From VGRW01 sp031396695 (GTDB lineage: Bacteria; Myxococcota_A; UBA9160; SZUA-336): a stretch of 64,000 bases of DNA. Position numbers and translations under genes: made by a program. The notes below the pieces were generated by a model, which worked only from the letters and a program-made list of their open reading frames with translations, did not search any database and was not told the origin of the DNA. The stretch lies in NCBI GenBank assembly GCA_031396695.1, contig JANNLG010000062.1, positions 1 through 64,000 of the forward strand, given 5' to 3'. Below, piece by piece: positions 42,213 through 50,048 of this stretch (position 1 is the first letter of the stretch; each line of letters starts with the position of its first letter).

Positions 42213-43583
42213 CTAGCGCTGGCTGGTGGAGCTCGAGCTCGACGAAGACGGCGGCGAGTCCGCCTTCGCGCGCGGGTTCACGAGCATGAAGCGCGTGTCG
42301 TCCCCGCGCAGCGCGCGCACCAGGAACGGGCGGTCGCGCTTGGCGCCGAGCGCGCGGCGGAAGTCGTCGAGCGTCGCGATCGGCTCCTTCTCGATCTCCA
42401 CGATCAGGTCGCCGCGCTGCATGCCCGCTTCGTCGGCCTCGGAGCCCGGCTCCACGAACGAGATCAACACGCCCTCGCGCTGCGGCAGGCGCTGACCGCG
42501 GAAGCTCGCTTCGGTGACTTCCTCGACGGTGAAGCCGTGGGGACTCTCTTCCTCGTCGGGCACGTACTTCGGCTGTGCGCCGAGTGTCGCGCGCAGCTCG
42601 CGCCGCTCGCCGCCGCGGCGCAGCTCGATCTCGACTTCCTTGCCGACACTCTTCAGTGCCACCAAGCGCTGGAACTGGCCGAGGTCCTCGTCCTTCTCCG
42701 CGCGCAGCGGCTCGCCGTCAAAACTCATGAGCACGTCGCCGACGGCGATGCCGGCGACCTCGGCGGGCGAGCCGTGCGCGACCGAGCCGACCACCACGCC
42801 GTGCGTGTCGGGCTCGCCCCAGTAGCGCGCGAGCTCGCGCGGCAACGGCTGGATCGTCACGCCGAGGTAGCCGCGCGCGATCCGACCGGCGTCGAGCAGA
42901 TCGCCCGAGACGCGCTTCGCGGTGTTGATCGGGATCGTGAAGCCGATGCCGCGGCCCTGACCGCGCGAGTTGATGCCGACCACCTCGCCGCGCAGGTTGA
43001 TCAGCGGCCCGCCCGACGAGCCGTGATCGATCATGGCGTCGGTCTGGATGAAGTCGTTCAAGAGCTGCTCGGTGCGCAGGTCGCGTCCCTTCGCGGACAC
43101 GATGCCGAGCGAGACGGAGCCCTCGAGTCCGTACGGGTTGCCGATCGCGATCACCCACTCGCCGACCGAGAGCTTGTCCGAGTCGCCGAGCTTCGCGAAC
43201 GGGAACGGCGGTTCGCCCGCGCGCGGCACGAGCCGCAGCACGGCGACGTCGGTCTGCTTGTCGGTGCCGACGACCTCGGCGTCGTAGCGGCCGTCGCGGC
43301 CGGTCACGATCACGCTGACCTTCTCTGCGCGGTCGACCACGTGCCAGTTCGTGAGCAGCACGCCGGTCGGGTCGATCAGGAAGCCCGAGCCCTCGATCAG
43401 GTCGCGCCGGTTGTTCACACGCACCGCCGACTCGATGTGCACCACTGCCGGCGAGACGCGTTTGTTCACGTCGATGATGCGCGCCTGCAGCTCGTCGAGC
43501 GCATCGCGCGCGAACGCGGGCGGAAGTCCGGCGCAGCCGGTGAGGACGAACGAAAGGCTCGCGAGCAGCGCGCGCAGCTTCAT
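42213..43583 (-). CDS. HtrA-like lipoprotein serine protease (copy 3)
   Basis: The 456-residue lipoprotein has lipobox LTGC (Cys17) and the triad His81 (TNWHVV), Asp112 (QTDVAV) and Ser190. The active-site loop is DHGSSGGPL, in place of the usual NPGNSGGPL. One PDZ domain follows (about 240-330) and a second, degenerate PDZ lies near 370-440. The C-terminus ends in a serine-rich tail (SPPSSSSSSSTSQR). Membrane anchorage distinguishes it from the two soluble copies. It is convergent with the flavoprotein gene, and its ATGA start region overlaps no gene. Confidence 0.9.
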   Translation of the reverse strand: MKLRALLASLSFVLTGCAGLPPAFARDALDELQARIIDVNKRVSPAVVHIESAVRVNNRRDLIEGSGFLIDPTGVLLTNWHVVDRAEKVSVIVTGRDGRYDAEVVGTDKQTDVAVLRLVPRAGEPPFPFAKLGDSDKLSVGEWVIAIGNPYGLEGSVSLGIVSAKGRDLRTEQLLNDFIQTDAMIDHGSSGGPLINLRGEVVGINSRGQGRGIGFTIPINTAKRVSGDLLDAGRIARGYLGVTIQPLPRELARYWGEPDTHGVVVGSVAHGSPAEVAGIAVGDVLMSFDGEPLRAEKDEDLGQFQRLVALKSVGKEVEIELRRGGERRELRATLGAQPKYVPDEEESPHGFTVEEVTEASFRGQRLPQREGVLISFVEPGSEADEAGMQRGDLIVEIEKEPIATLDDFRRALGAKRDRPFLVRALRGDDTRFMLVNPRAKADSPPSSSSSSSTSQR

Positions 43584-44206
43584 CGCCCGGTCTCATCGGC
43601 GAGTGCGCGCCGGAACTCGCGGGCGGCGGCCTCCGGATCAGGCGCGGCGCCGAGCGCGGCGGCCGCGGCCACCCCAGCTGCTCCGGCGGCCACGAGCTCG
43701 GGCACGCGCTTGGCCGTCACGCCGCCGAGCGCGAAGGCGGGAATCGAGAGCTCGGCGGTCGCTCGCGCGAGCCAGGCGCAGCCGCGCGCGGCACTGCCGG
43801 GCTTGGACTCGGTTTCGTAGATCGGAGACAGCATCACGTAGTTCGCGCCCTCCGCAGCTGCGCGCCGCGCCTCGATCCCGTCGTGCGCGGAATAGCCCAC
43901 GAGCCGCTCTCCGCCCAGGAAGTCGCGCGCATCGCGAACCGGCACCGACTCGCGGCCCAGGTGCACGCCGTCGAGCTCGAGCGCGCGCGCGACGTCGAGC
44001 CGCCGACTGGCCAGCACACGTAGTCCGCGCGCGCGCGCGGGTGCGAGGCGGCGCGCGGCCTCGCTCCAGTCGGCGAACGTCCAGCTCGGTTGTCGCAGCA
44101 CGACGAGTTCGACTCCGCCGCGCGCCAGGGCTTCGATCACGTCGAGAACCGGCCGGCCGGCCGTGCTGCGCGGGCCGTCGCTCATGAAGCACAGGCGCGG
44201 GATCAC
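43580..44206 (-). CDS. Thiamine phosphate synthase (ThiE/TenI family)
   Basis: From the GTG at 44206, which overlaps the thiG stop (GTGA), the protein has 208 residues. It shows ELDGVHLGRESVPVRDARDFLGG (phosphate and Mg region), LSPIYETESKPGS and ALGGVTAKRVPELVAAGAAGVA, the TIM-barrel motifs of thiamine phosphate synthase. It couples the pyrimidine and thiazole halves of thiamine; TenI-type isomerase activity cannot be excluded. It is the last gene of thiS-thiG-thiE and ends 4 bases into the HtrA copy 3 start. Confidence 0.8.
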   Translation of the reverse strand: MIPRLCFMSDGPRSTAGRPVLDVIEALARGGVELVVLRQPSWTFADWSEAARRLAPARARGLRVLASRRLDVARALELDGVHLGRESVPVRDARDFLGGERLVGYSAHDGIEARRAAAEGANYVMLSPIYETESKPGSAARGCAWLARATAELSIPAFALGGVTAKRVPELVAAGAAGVAAAAALGAAPDPEAAAREFRRALADETGR

Positions 44207-44982
44207 GGCAGGTCGATCAGCCCTTGTTCGGGACTCGACGCCTGCGCGTGCAGCCTGCGCGGCATCCGGCCGGCCTCGTAGGCCGCGCGTCCGGCCTCGA
44301 CCGCGAGCTTCATGGCGTGCGCCATCTTGATCGGGTCCTTGGCCGCGGCGATGCCCGTGCTCATCAGCACCGCGGTGCAGCCGAGCTCCATCGCGATCGC
44401 GGCGTCCGACGCGGTGCCGACGCCCGCGTCGACGATCACCGGGCACGAGACGCTCTCCAGGATGATGCGGATGTTGGCCGGATTGCGGATGCCGAGCCCG
44501 GATCCGATCGGCGCACCGAGCGGCATCACCGCCGCGCAGCCGATCTCCTCGAGCCGCATGCACGCGACCGGATCGTCGCTGATGTACGGCAGCACGGTGA
44601 AGCCCTCGGCGACCAGGATGCGCGCGGCTTCGAGCGTGGCGACCGTGTCGGGAAAGAGCGTGCGCGGATCGCCGATCACTTCGAGCTTCACGAGCTTGGT
44701 GTCGAGCAGCTCGCGCGCGAGCTGCGCGGTCAGCACCGCTTCCTTGGCCGTCGTACACCCGGCGGTGTTGGGCATGATGTGGAAGCGGTCGGGTGGGATC
44801 CAGTCGAGCAGCGAGCCGGCGGCGCGCGAGGTCAGGTCGACGCGGCGCACTGCGACCGTCGTCATCTCGGTACCGCTCGCGTCGAGCGCGAGCCGATTTT
44901 CTTCGAACGACTTGAACTTGCCCGAGCCGACGATCAGCCGCGAGTGGAGCTCCAGGTCACCGATGCGAAACGACGAGCTCAT
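44203..44982 (-). CDS. thiG: Thiazole synthase
   Basis: The 259-residue barrel enzyme has the ThiG signatures IGDLELHSRLIVGSGKFKSFEEN (6-28), NTAGCTTAKEAVLTAQLAREL, KLVKLEVIGDPRTLFPD (with the Schiff-base Lys) and VDAGVGTASDAAIAMELGC. It makes the thiazole of thiamine from deoxyxylulose phosphate, dehydroglycine and the sulfur of ThiS thiocarboxylate. Start and end overlap thiS and thiE by 4 bases each. Confidence 0.97.
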   Translation of the reverse strand: MSSSFRIGDLELHSRLIVGSGKFKSFEENRLALDASGTEMTTVAVRRVDLTSRAAGSLLDWIPPDRFHIMPNTAGCTTAKEAVLTAQLARELLDTKLVKLEVIGDPRTLFPDTVATLEAARILVAEGFTVLPYISDDPVACMRLEEIGCAAVMPLGAPIGSGLGIRNPANIRIILESVSCPVIVDAGVGTASDAAIAMELGCTAVLMSTGIAAAKDPIKMAHAMKLAVEAGRAAYEAGRMPRRLHAQASSPEQGLIDLP

Positions 44983-45182
44983 ACGCCACCTCCGACGGCG
45001 TGGATCACCTCGACCTTGTCGCCGTCGCGGACGAAGACCTCCGCGAAGCGCGACTTCGGCACCACCTCGGCATTGATCGCGACCGCGACCCGCTGCCGTC
45101 GGAGATCGAAGCGGCCGAGCAGGTCGAGCACGCTGAGGGGGGCCGGCGTCTCGTGCGATTCGCCGTTCAGCACGTACTTCAC
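44979..45182 (-). CDS. thiS: Sulfur carrier protein ThiS
   Basis: The 67-residue ubiquitin-like protein runs from a GTG at 45182: MKYVLNGESHETPAPLSVLD at the start, VAVAINAEVVPKSRF in the middle, and DGDKVEVIHAVGGGV at the end. ThiS is usually adenylated and thiocarboxylated on a C-terminal Gly-Gly, but here Val follows the glycines. Either Val is trimmed or the last Gly-Gly is not terminal. The GTG is supported by a TAACGT -10 hexamer 7 nt upstream (leaderless). It starts the thi operon; no TPP riboswitch precedes it. Confidence 0.88.
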   Translation of the reverse strand: MKYVLNGESHETPAPLSVLDLLGRFDLRRQRVAVAINAEVVPKSRFAEVFVRDGDKVEVIHAVGGGV

Positions 45183-45189
45183 GCGCGGG

Positions 45190-45195
45190 ACGTTA
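45190..45195 (-). promoter_or_regulatory. -10 hexamer TAACGT, leaderless thiS start
   Basis: On the minus strand TAACGT is followed by 7 nt and the thiS GTG (45182). No Shine-Dalgarno sequence lies between. Confidence 0.5.
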
Positions 45196-45209
45196 GCGGA
45201 AAGCTCGCC

Positions 45210-45215
45210 TAGATT
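45210..45215 (+). promoter_or_regulatory. -10 hexamer TAGATT, leaderless alanine racemase start
   Basis: TAGATT ends 7 nt before the GTG at 45223 with no ribosome site between, mirroring the divergent thiS promoter 14 bases away. It favours the GTG over the TTG at 45214. Confidence 0.5.
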
Positions 45216-45222
45216 GAAGCGC

Positions 45223-46341
45223 GTGAGCGGGCCCTCGAAGTCACGCGCCTGGGCCGAGATCGACCACGGCGCGCTGGTGCGCAACTTGCGCGCGATCCGC
45301 GCGCGTTCGCACGGGCGGCGCGTGATCGCGGTGGTCAAGGCGGACGCCTACGGACACGGGGCCGTGGGGGTCGCACTCGCGCTCAGTGGGGACGGCTGCG
45401 ATGCCTTCGCGGTGATCTCGGTCGACGAGGCGCTCGAGCTGCGCGACGCGGGCATCCGCGAGCCGATCCTCGTGCTCGGCGGCCTGCTCGAGCCCGACGA
45501 GGCGGACACGGCGCTCGCAAGAGACGTGACGCCCGTTGTGAGCCGGGTCGAGACGCTCGACTGGCTGGCGAAGGCCGCCTCGCGCGCGAATCGAGCTGCG
45601 GTCTTCCACCTGAAGCTCGACACCGGAATGGGACGTCTCGGTCTCGCGGCCGAAGACCTGCCCGCTTTTCTGGACCGACTCCGAGCCGCGAGGGAGCTGC
45701 GCCTCGAGGGCGTGATGAGTCACCTCGCCGAGGCGGACGATCTGGACGCGCCCGCGACCGAGCGCCAGCGCGCCGAGTTCGCCGCGCTAGTCGCGCGCGT
45801 GCGCGAAGCCGGCATCGCGCCCGACTGGATCCATCTCGACAACTCCGCGGGCATCGCGCGCGGCGCGACACCGGGCACGAACGCGGTACGGCCGGGGCTC
45901 TGGCTGTGGGGCGCGGAGCCGATCCTGGTCGGCGGACACGCGCTCGAGCCGGTGATGAGCCTGTTCGCGCGCGTGATCCACGCCAAGGTTGTTCGCGCGG
46001 GCACCGCGATCGGCTACGGCGGCGACTTCGTCGCCCGCGAGCCGTCCCGCATCCTGACGCTCGCGATCGGCTACGCGGACGGTCTGCCGCGCGCGGTTGG
46101 CGGCAAGATCGAGGTGGGCTGGCGCGGTCGGCGCGTTCCGCTGGTGGGACGCGTCTCGTGCGACCTGGCCACCGCAGCGGTGCCCGGCGACGAGCGCGTC
46201 GAGCCGGGCGACGCGGTGCTGATCTTCGGCCGGAGCGGCGCGCTGGCGATTCCCGTCGAAGAGACCGCGCGCGCCGCGGGCACGATCTCGTATGAGATCC
46301 TGGCGCGCATCGGGCCGCGCGTGCCGCGCATCGCGACTTGA
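45223..46341 (+). CDS. alr: Alanine racemase
   Basis: From the GTG at 45223 this 372-residue PLP enzyme has AWAEIDHGALVRNLRAIRARS, the PLP lysine Lys39 in VIAVVKADAYGHG, KLDTGMGRLGL, the region LDNSAGIAR, and the second catalytic Tyr in AIGYGGDFVAREP. It interconverts L- and D-alanine for peptidoglycan. The start is chosen from the TAGATT -10 hexamer 7 nt upstream. It is divergent from the thi operon with a 40-base gap. Confidence 0.95.
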   Translation: MSGPSKSRAWAEIDHGALVRNLRAIRARSHGRRVIAVVKADAYGHGAVGVALALSGDGCDAFAVISVDEALELRDAGIREPILVLGGLLEPDEADTALARDVTPVVSRVETLDWLAKAASRANRAAVFHLKLDTGMGRLGLAAEDLPAFLDRLRAARELRLEGVMSHLAEADDLDAPATERQRAEFAALVARVREAGIAPDWIHLDNSAGIARGATPGTNAVRPGLWLWGAEPILVGGHALEPVMSLFARVIHAKVVRAGTAIGYGGDFVAREPSRILTLAIGYADGLPRAVGGKIEVGWRGRRVPLVGRVSCDLATAAVPGDERVEPGDAVLIFGRSGALAIPVEETARAAGTISYEILARIGPRVPRIAT

Positions 46342-46388
46342 TTGTCGCGCCCGCCGCGCGTACATCCGGACCGAAAGGGGAGGGAAGC

Positions 46389-47672
46389 ATGCGCGTGCTG
46401 GTGCTCGGTTCCGGCGGCCGCGAGCACGCACTGGTTTGGGCGATCGCGCGCAGCCCGCTCGTCGACGAAGTGCTGTGCGCGCCGGGCAGCGACGGCATCG
46501 CGGCGGACGCGCGCGTGCTCGCGATCGACCCGAGCGACGCGCGTGCGCTGATCGAGGCGGTCAAACGGGAAGGCGTTTCGCTGGTCGTGGTCGGACCCGA
46601 GACGCTGCTCGCTGCCGGCATCGCGGATCGGCTCGGCGAAGCGGGCATCGCGGTCTTCGGCCCGAGCGCCGAGGCCGCGCGGCTCGAGTCGAGCAAGCAC
46701 TTCGCCAAGGCTTTCATGGCGCGGCACCACATTCCCACCGCGGCGTTCGCAGCCTTCACGTCGGCCGACGAGGCCGAGGCGTACGTGCGCGCCCTTGGCG
46801 GTCCGTGCGTGGTGAAGGCCGACGGTCTCGCGGCGGGGAAGGGCGTCGCCGTGTGCGACGGAGCCGAGGACGCGCTGCTCGCGATCGGCGAGATCATGCG
46901 CGAACGGCGCTTCGGCGACTCGGGCGCCGAGGTCGTGATCGAGGAGCGGCTGGAAGGCGTTGAGGCGAGCTACTACGCGTTGTGCGACGGCGAGCGCTTC
47001 GTTCCGCTCTCGCACGCGCAAGACCACAAGCGCGCGCTCGACGGTGACGCTGGCGAGAACACCGGCGGCATGGGCGCCTACTCGCCGGCCGGACCGATCG
47101 ACGCAGGCGTCGAGCGCGCGATTCTCGAGACGATCGTGCGCCCGACGCTCGACGGAATGCGCGCCGAGGGCCGGCCGTTCCGCGGTGCGCTCTTCGTCGG
47201 GCTGATGATCGACGCGGGCGTTCCGCGGGTGATCGAGTTCAACACGCGCTTCGGCGATCCCGAGACGCAGGCGCTCCTGTTCCGGCTCGAGTCCGACATC
47301 GTGCCGCTGCTGGTCGGCGCGGCCGAAGGGCGCCTGCCCGCGGGCTGTCCGCCCGTGCGGCTCGGCGATCCGGCGGTCTGCGTGGTGCTGGCGAGCGAGG
47401 GTTACCCGCGCATGCACGCGAGCGGTCGCGAGATCACGGGCCTGGACGCGCTCGCGAAACTGCCCGACGCAAAAGTGTTTCACTCCGGCACTCGGCGCCA
47501 GGGCCGACGCTGGCTCACGGAGGGCGGGCGCGTGCTCGGCGTGACGGCGCGCGGCGCCACGCTCGAGGCCGCCCGCGCGCGCGCGTACGCGCTGGCCGGA
47601 AGCATCCACTTCCAGGGCGCCCACTACCGGCGCGACATCGGCGCGCGAGCGCTCGCCGCGAAGCGCGCGTGA
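46389..47672 (+). CDS. purD: Phosphoribosylamine-glycine ligase (GAR synthetase)
   Basis: The 427-residue ATP-grasp enzyme has MRVLVLGSGGREHALVW (1-17), VVVGPE, KHFAKAFMARHHIPTA, VVKADGLAAGKGV (ATP-binding), GGMGAYSP and VIEFNTRFGDPETQ, all PurD hallmarks. It joins glycine to phosphoribosylamine in purine synthesis. A strong GGGGAGGG ribosome site precedes the ATG. Its stop overlaps the tsaC start (GTGA). Confidence 0.97.
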   Translation: MRVLVLGSGGREHALVWAIARSPLVDEVLCAPGSDGIAADARVLAIDPSDARALIEAVKREGVSLVVVGPETLLAAGIADRLGEAGIAVFGPSAEAARLESSKHFAKAFMARHHIPTAAFAAFTSADEAEAYVRALGGPCVVKADGLAAGKGVAVCDGAEDALLAIGEIMRERRFGDSGAEVVIEERLEGVEASYYALCDGERFVPLSHAQDHKRALDGDAGENTGGMGAYSPAGPIDAGVERAILETIVRPTLDGMRAEGRPFRGALFVGLMIDAGVPRVIEFNTRFGDPETQALLFRLESDIVPLLVGAAEGRLPAGCPPVRLGDPAVCVVLASEGYPRMHASGREITGLDALAKLPDAKVFHSGTRRQGRRWLTEGGRVLGVTARGATLEAARARAYALAGSIHFQGAHYRRDIGARALAAKRA

Positions 47673-48265
47673 TCGTCGGGCTCGACGAGGCGGTCACGCG
47701 GCTCGCGCGCGGCGATCTCGTCGCGTACCCGACCGAAACCGTTTACGGACTCGGCGCGGACGCATTCTCGGCCGAAGCCCTGGCCGCGCTCGTCGCGCTC
47801 AAGGGACGCGACGCGGAGCGCGGCCTCTCGGTGCTCGTGCCCGACGCCGCGGCGTTCGAGCGCATCGCCGCGCCACTTCCGCAGGTCGCCGCTCGGCTCG
47901 CCGCGCGCTTCTGGCCGGGACCGCTCACGCTGGTCGTGCCGGTCGCCGACCCGCGCTTCGCGGGCGTTCGCACACCGCTCGGTGTCGGGTTCCGCTGCTC
48001 GCCGCAGCCGACCGCCTTCGCGCTCGCGCGCGCTTCCGCGCGGCCGATCGTCTCCACCAGCTGCAACCGCAGCGGCGCGAAACCGTGCGCGACCGCCGTG
48101 GAAGTCGAGCGCGAGTTCGGCCGCGAGCTCGCGATCCTCGGCGGCGAGCCCGCCTCTGGCCTCACGCCCTCCACGGTGATCGCCGTCTCGCAGGACGGCG
48201 CCCTGACCCTGCTGCGCGAGGGCGCCATCCCGTTCGCGGAGCTGCGCGCGACCGAAGCCCGCTAG
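47669..48265 (+). CDS. tsaC: L-threonylcarbamoyladenylate synthase (Sua5/YrdC/YwlC family)
   Basis: The 198-residue protein has the Sua5/YrdC core: AYPTETVYGLGADAFS (19-34), LKGRDAERGLSVLVPD, RFWPGPLTLVVPVAD, and SCNRSGAKPC. The N-terminal KRxxxxP-like region binds tRNA or ATP in homologues. It makes threonylcarbamoyl-AMP for the t6A37 modification of tRNA. It starts at a GTG overlapping purD. Its 3' end overlaps the convergent DciA-like gene by 4 bases. Confidence 0.93.
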   Translation: MIVGLDEAVTRLARGDLVAYPTETVYGLGADAFSAEALAALVALKGRDAERGLSVLVPDAAAFERIAAPLPQVAARLAARFWPGPLTLVVPVADPRFAGVRTPLGVGFRCSPQPTAFALARASARPIVSTSCNRSGAKPCATAVEVEREFGRELAILGGEPASGLTPSTVIAVSQDGALTLLREGAIPFAELRATEAR

Positions 48266-48627
48266 TCCACCGACCCGATCCGCAGCCGCATGTCCTTGGG
48301 TGCGGACTCGCCGAGCAGCTCGCGCAGGCGCGCAAAAATGGCGGGCTTCTCGAGCTGCAGCGCCTGCATCCAGGACGAATCGCGGACGCGCGCGTGGATC
48401 ACGCCGTTGCGCACGCCGTCGGGGCGGCAATGCTCCTGGAAGGTCGGGCCGACGGCCTCGTCCCAGGCGCGAATCACCTGCACGGCCTGGGCGGTCGCGC
48501 CGAGGCCGACCTCGTCGAGCATGCGCGGTAGCAGGTCGGCGAGCGACTCGGCTGGGCCGCTGCGGCGGGCCGCTCCGACCGGAGCCCGCCGTCGCGAATC
48601 GTGTCCTCCATTGCCGCCGCGTTGCAC
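48262..48627 (-). CDS. DciA-like DUF721 protein
   Basis: The 121-residue protein matches DUF721: LADLLPRMLDEVGLGATAQAVQVIRAWDEAVGPTFQEHCRPDGVRNGVIHARVRDSSWMQAL is spread over residues about 29-90, with the conserved WDEAVG and SSWMQ. DciA members help load the replicative helicase DnaB in bacteria lacking DnaC. The Arg/Gly-rich start (about 1-25) is non-conserved. The GTG start at 48627 is 6 nt after a TACCAT -10 box, so the mRNA may be leaderless. Confidence 0.8.
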   Translation of the reverse strand: MQRGGNGGHDSRRRAPVGAARRSGPAESLADLLPRMLDEVGLGATAQAVQVIRAWDEAVGPTFQEHCRPDGVRNGVIHARVRDSSWMQALQLEKPAIFARLRELLGESAPKDMRLRIGSVD

Positions 48628-48633
48628 GTCCGG

Positions 48634-48639
48634 ATGGTA
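48634..48639 (-). promoter_or_regulatory. -10 hexamer TACCAT, leaderless DciA-like start
   Basis: On the minus strand TACCAT is followed by 6 nt and the GTG at 48627, with no ribosome site. Confidence 0.45.
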
Positions 48640-48666
48640 CCCGACGTGCTAACGTCGGCGCCGGAA

Positions 48667-48864
48667 ATGCCCAAGCGCGCACCGATCACGCTGAAATGCG
48701 ACTTCTGCGGGGCCGAGGCCCTTCGGGTCCGCCGAGTCGCCCTCGATGCGGGCTACGATCGCCTCGGCCAGCGCCACGTGGTGCGCTACGCCTGCGACAG
48801 CTGCTCGCGCGAGAAGGATGCCGCCCGCGGCGCCAAGGTTGACGCACGCCAGAAGCCCTTATAG
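48667..48864 (+). CDS. Small zinc-ribbon protein
   Basis: The 65-residue protein has two cysteine pairs, C11-x2-C14 and C43-x2-C46, that form a zinc ribbon (KCDFCG; YACDSCSRE). Basic residues lie between them and at both ends. Such proteins bind nucleic acids or serve as adaptor modules; the family is not recognised. It precedes rpsP by 54 bases, and the rpsP promoter lies in its 3' end. The ATG at 48667 was chosen because the conserved cysteines follow closely; a longer start at 48601 is less likely. Confidence 0.7.
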   Translation: MPKRAPITLKCDFCGAEALRVRRVALDAGYDRLGQRHVVRYACDSCSREKDAARGAKVDARQKPL

Positions 48865-48867
48865 CTT
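48839..48867 (+). promoter_or_regulatory. Promoter of the rpsP operon
   Basis: TTGACG (48839-48844) and TAGCTT (48862-48867) are separated by 17 bases, a good sigma-70 match. The -10 box overlaps the stop codon of the zinc-ribbon gene. Transcription would start near 48874, 45 bases before rpsP. Confidence 0.65.
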
Positions 48868-48918
48868 CGGCCCTTCGCTCGTCCGGGCCGAGCCCGACAG
48901 CCCCTTCGGAGTACGTCC

Positions 48919-49179
48919 ATGGTCACCGTCCGCTTGTATCGAACCGGCGCCAAGAACAACCCGTCGTATCGCGTCGTGGTGATGGACTCGCGCAAGAAGC
49001 GCCAGGGTCGCGTGCTCGAGCAGCTCGGCACCTACGATCCGCAGAGCGACGCGGGTCTCCAGATCCGCGAGGCGTCGCTCGCCAAGTGGGTCGAGAACGG
49101 CGCCACCCTTTCCGACAGCGTCGCGTCGTTGGTTCGCCGCCAGAAGAAGGCGGCGGCCGCGGCGCCGACCGCGAGCTAG
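48919..49179 (+). CDS. rpsP: 30S ribosomal protein S16
   Basis: The 86-residue protein starts MVTVRLYRTGAKNNPSYRVVVMDSRKKRQGRVLEQLGTYDP and contains the conserved S16 core, with a short Ala/Lys-rich tail (KKAAAAAPTAS). It is the first gene of the rpsP-khpA-rimM-trmD-rplS cluster that is conserved in bacteria. A GGAG ribosome site precedes the ATG. Confidence 0.98.
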   Translation: MVTVRLYRTGAKNNPSYRVVVMDSRKKRQGRVLEQLGTYDPQSDAGLQIREASLAKWVENGATLSDSVASLVRRQKKAAAAAPTAS

Positions 49180-49190
49180 GCGGAGAGCCC

Positions 49191-49454
49191 ATGACAGAGC
49201 TGGTCAAGTTCATCGCGCGCACGCTGGCCGAGGAGCCCGAAGAGGTCGAGGTCCACGCGGCCGACGACCACGTGATCGAGCTCCGGCTCGCGCCGGACGA
49301 CGTCGGTCGGATCATCGGCCGCCGCGGCAAGACCGCGAAGGCGATCCGCACGCTGCTTTCCGTCAGTGCCGACGGCTGGGACCTCGACATCGCCGGTCAC
49401 GGCGAGGACGACGAGGACGAAGAGGGCGAGCCCAACGGGGACGATCAGGATTGA
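49191..49454 (+). CDS. khpA: KH-domain RNA-binding protein (KhpA/YlqC family)
   Basis: The 87-residue protein has one KH domain with GRIIGRRGKTAKAIRTLL (about 42-59, GxxG loop GRRG) and an acidic tail (EDDEDEEGEPNGDDQD). KhpA forms a dimer or pairs with KhpB to bind small RNAs and mRNAs; the gene normally lies between rpsP and rimM, as here. The acidic tail of about 20 residues is longer than usual and could modulate RNA binding. Confidence 0.9.
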   Translation: MTELVKFIARTLAEEPEEVEVHAADDHVIELRLAPDDVGRIIGRRGKTAKAIRTLLSVSADGWDLDIAGHGEDDEDEEGEPNGDDQD

Positions 49455-49457
49455 ACC

Positions 49458-50048
49458 GTGGCAGCCAGCGGAAGAGCGCACGAGATTGCGGCGGCGCCCG
49501 GCGTCGCGGCCCGCGACTGGGTCGAGTTGGGCCGGGTGCTCCGGCCTCACGGCCTGGACGGCGACCTGCTCGTAGCGCTGCATAGCGACGATCCCAGCAA
49601 CCTGCTCGACGCCCCGACCGTTGCCCTCCGAGCCGCTCCGGGAACGATTCCGTTCCAGGTCGAGAGCTCGAGCCCCGCGGGCGGCGCACCCGGCGGACGG
49701 CATCGCGTGCGCCTGCAGCTCGCGGGCATCGACTCGCGCGAGCGCGCCGTGGTCTGGATGGACGCGGCCGTGCTCGTTCCGCCCGAGAACATCGCGGCCC
49801 TGCCCGAGGGCGAGTTCTACTGGCGCGACCTGATCGGGCTCGAGGCGCGCTCGGCCGACGGCGCGTCGCTCGGCCGGATCGACGAAATCGTCGCGACCGG
49901 CGGCGCGGACGTACTGGTGATCCGGCGCGCGGGACGGCGCGACTTGCTGATTCCGGTCGTATCGGAATGGATCCTCCGACTCGAGCGCGAGCGCGGCGAG
50001 CTGTGGCTCGACCCGCCGGCCGAGCTGGTCGCGGAGGCGAACCGATGA
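49458..50048 (+). CDS. rimM: 16S rRNA processing protein RimM
   Basis: The 196-residue protein starts at a GTG 3 bases after khpA. The N-terminal half contains VELGRVLRPHGLDGDLLVALHSDDPSNLL (the RimM beta-barrel), with ERAVVWMDAAVLVP further on. The C-terminal PRC barrel includes FYWRDLIGLEARSADGASLGRIDEIVATGGADVLVI and LIPVVSEWILRLE. RimM binds S19 and helps 30S head maturation. The segment between the halves (about 60-85) is Pro/Gly-rich. Confidence 0.93.
   Translation: MAASGRAHEIAAAPGVAARDWVELGRVLRPHGLDGDLLVALHSDDPSNLLDAPTVALRAAPGTIPFQVESSSPAGGAPGGRHRVRLQLAGIDSRERAVVWMDAAVLVPPENIAALPEGEFYWRDLIGLEARSADGASLGRIDEIVATGGADVLVIRRAGRRDLLIPVVSEWILRLERERGELWLDPPAELVAEANR

Noticed and set aside
45183..45222. 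TPP riboswitch before thiS
   Set aside because: The divergent gap is only 40 bases and already holds both -10 boxes; there is no room for the element.
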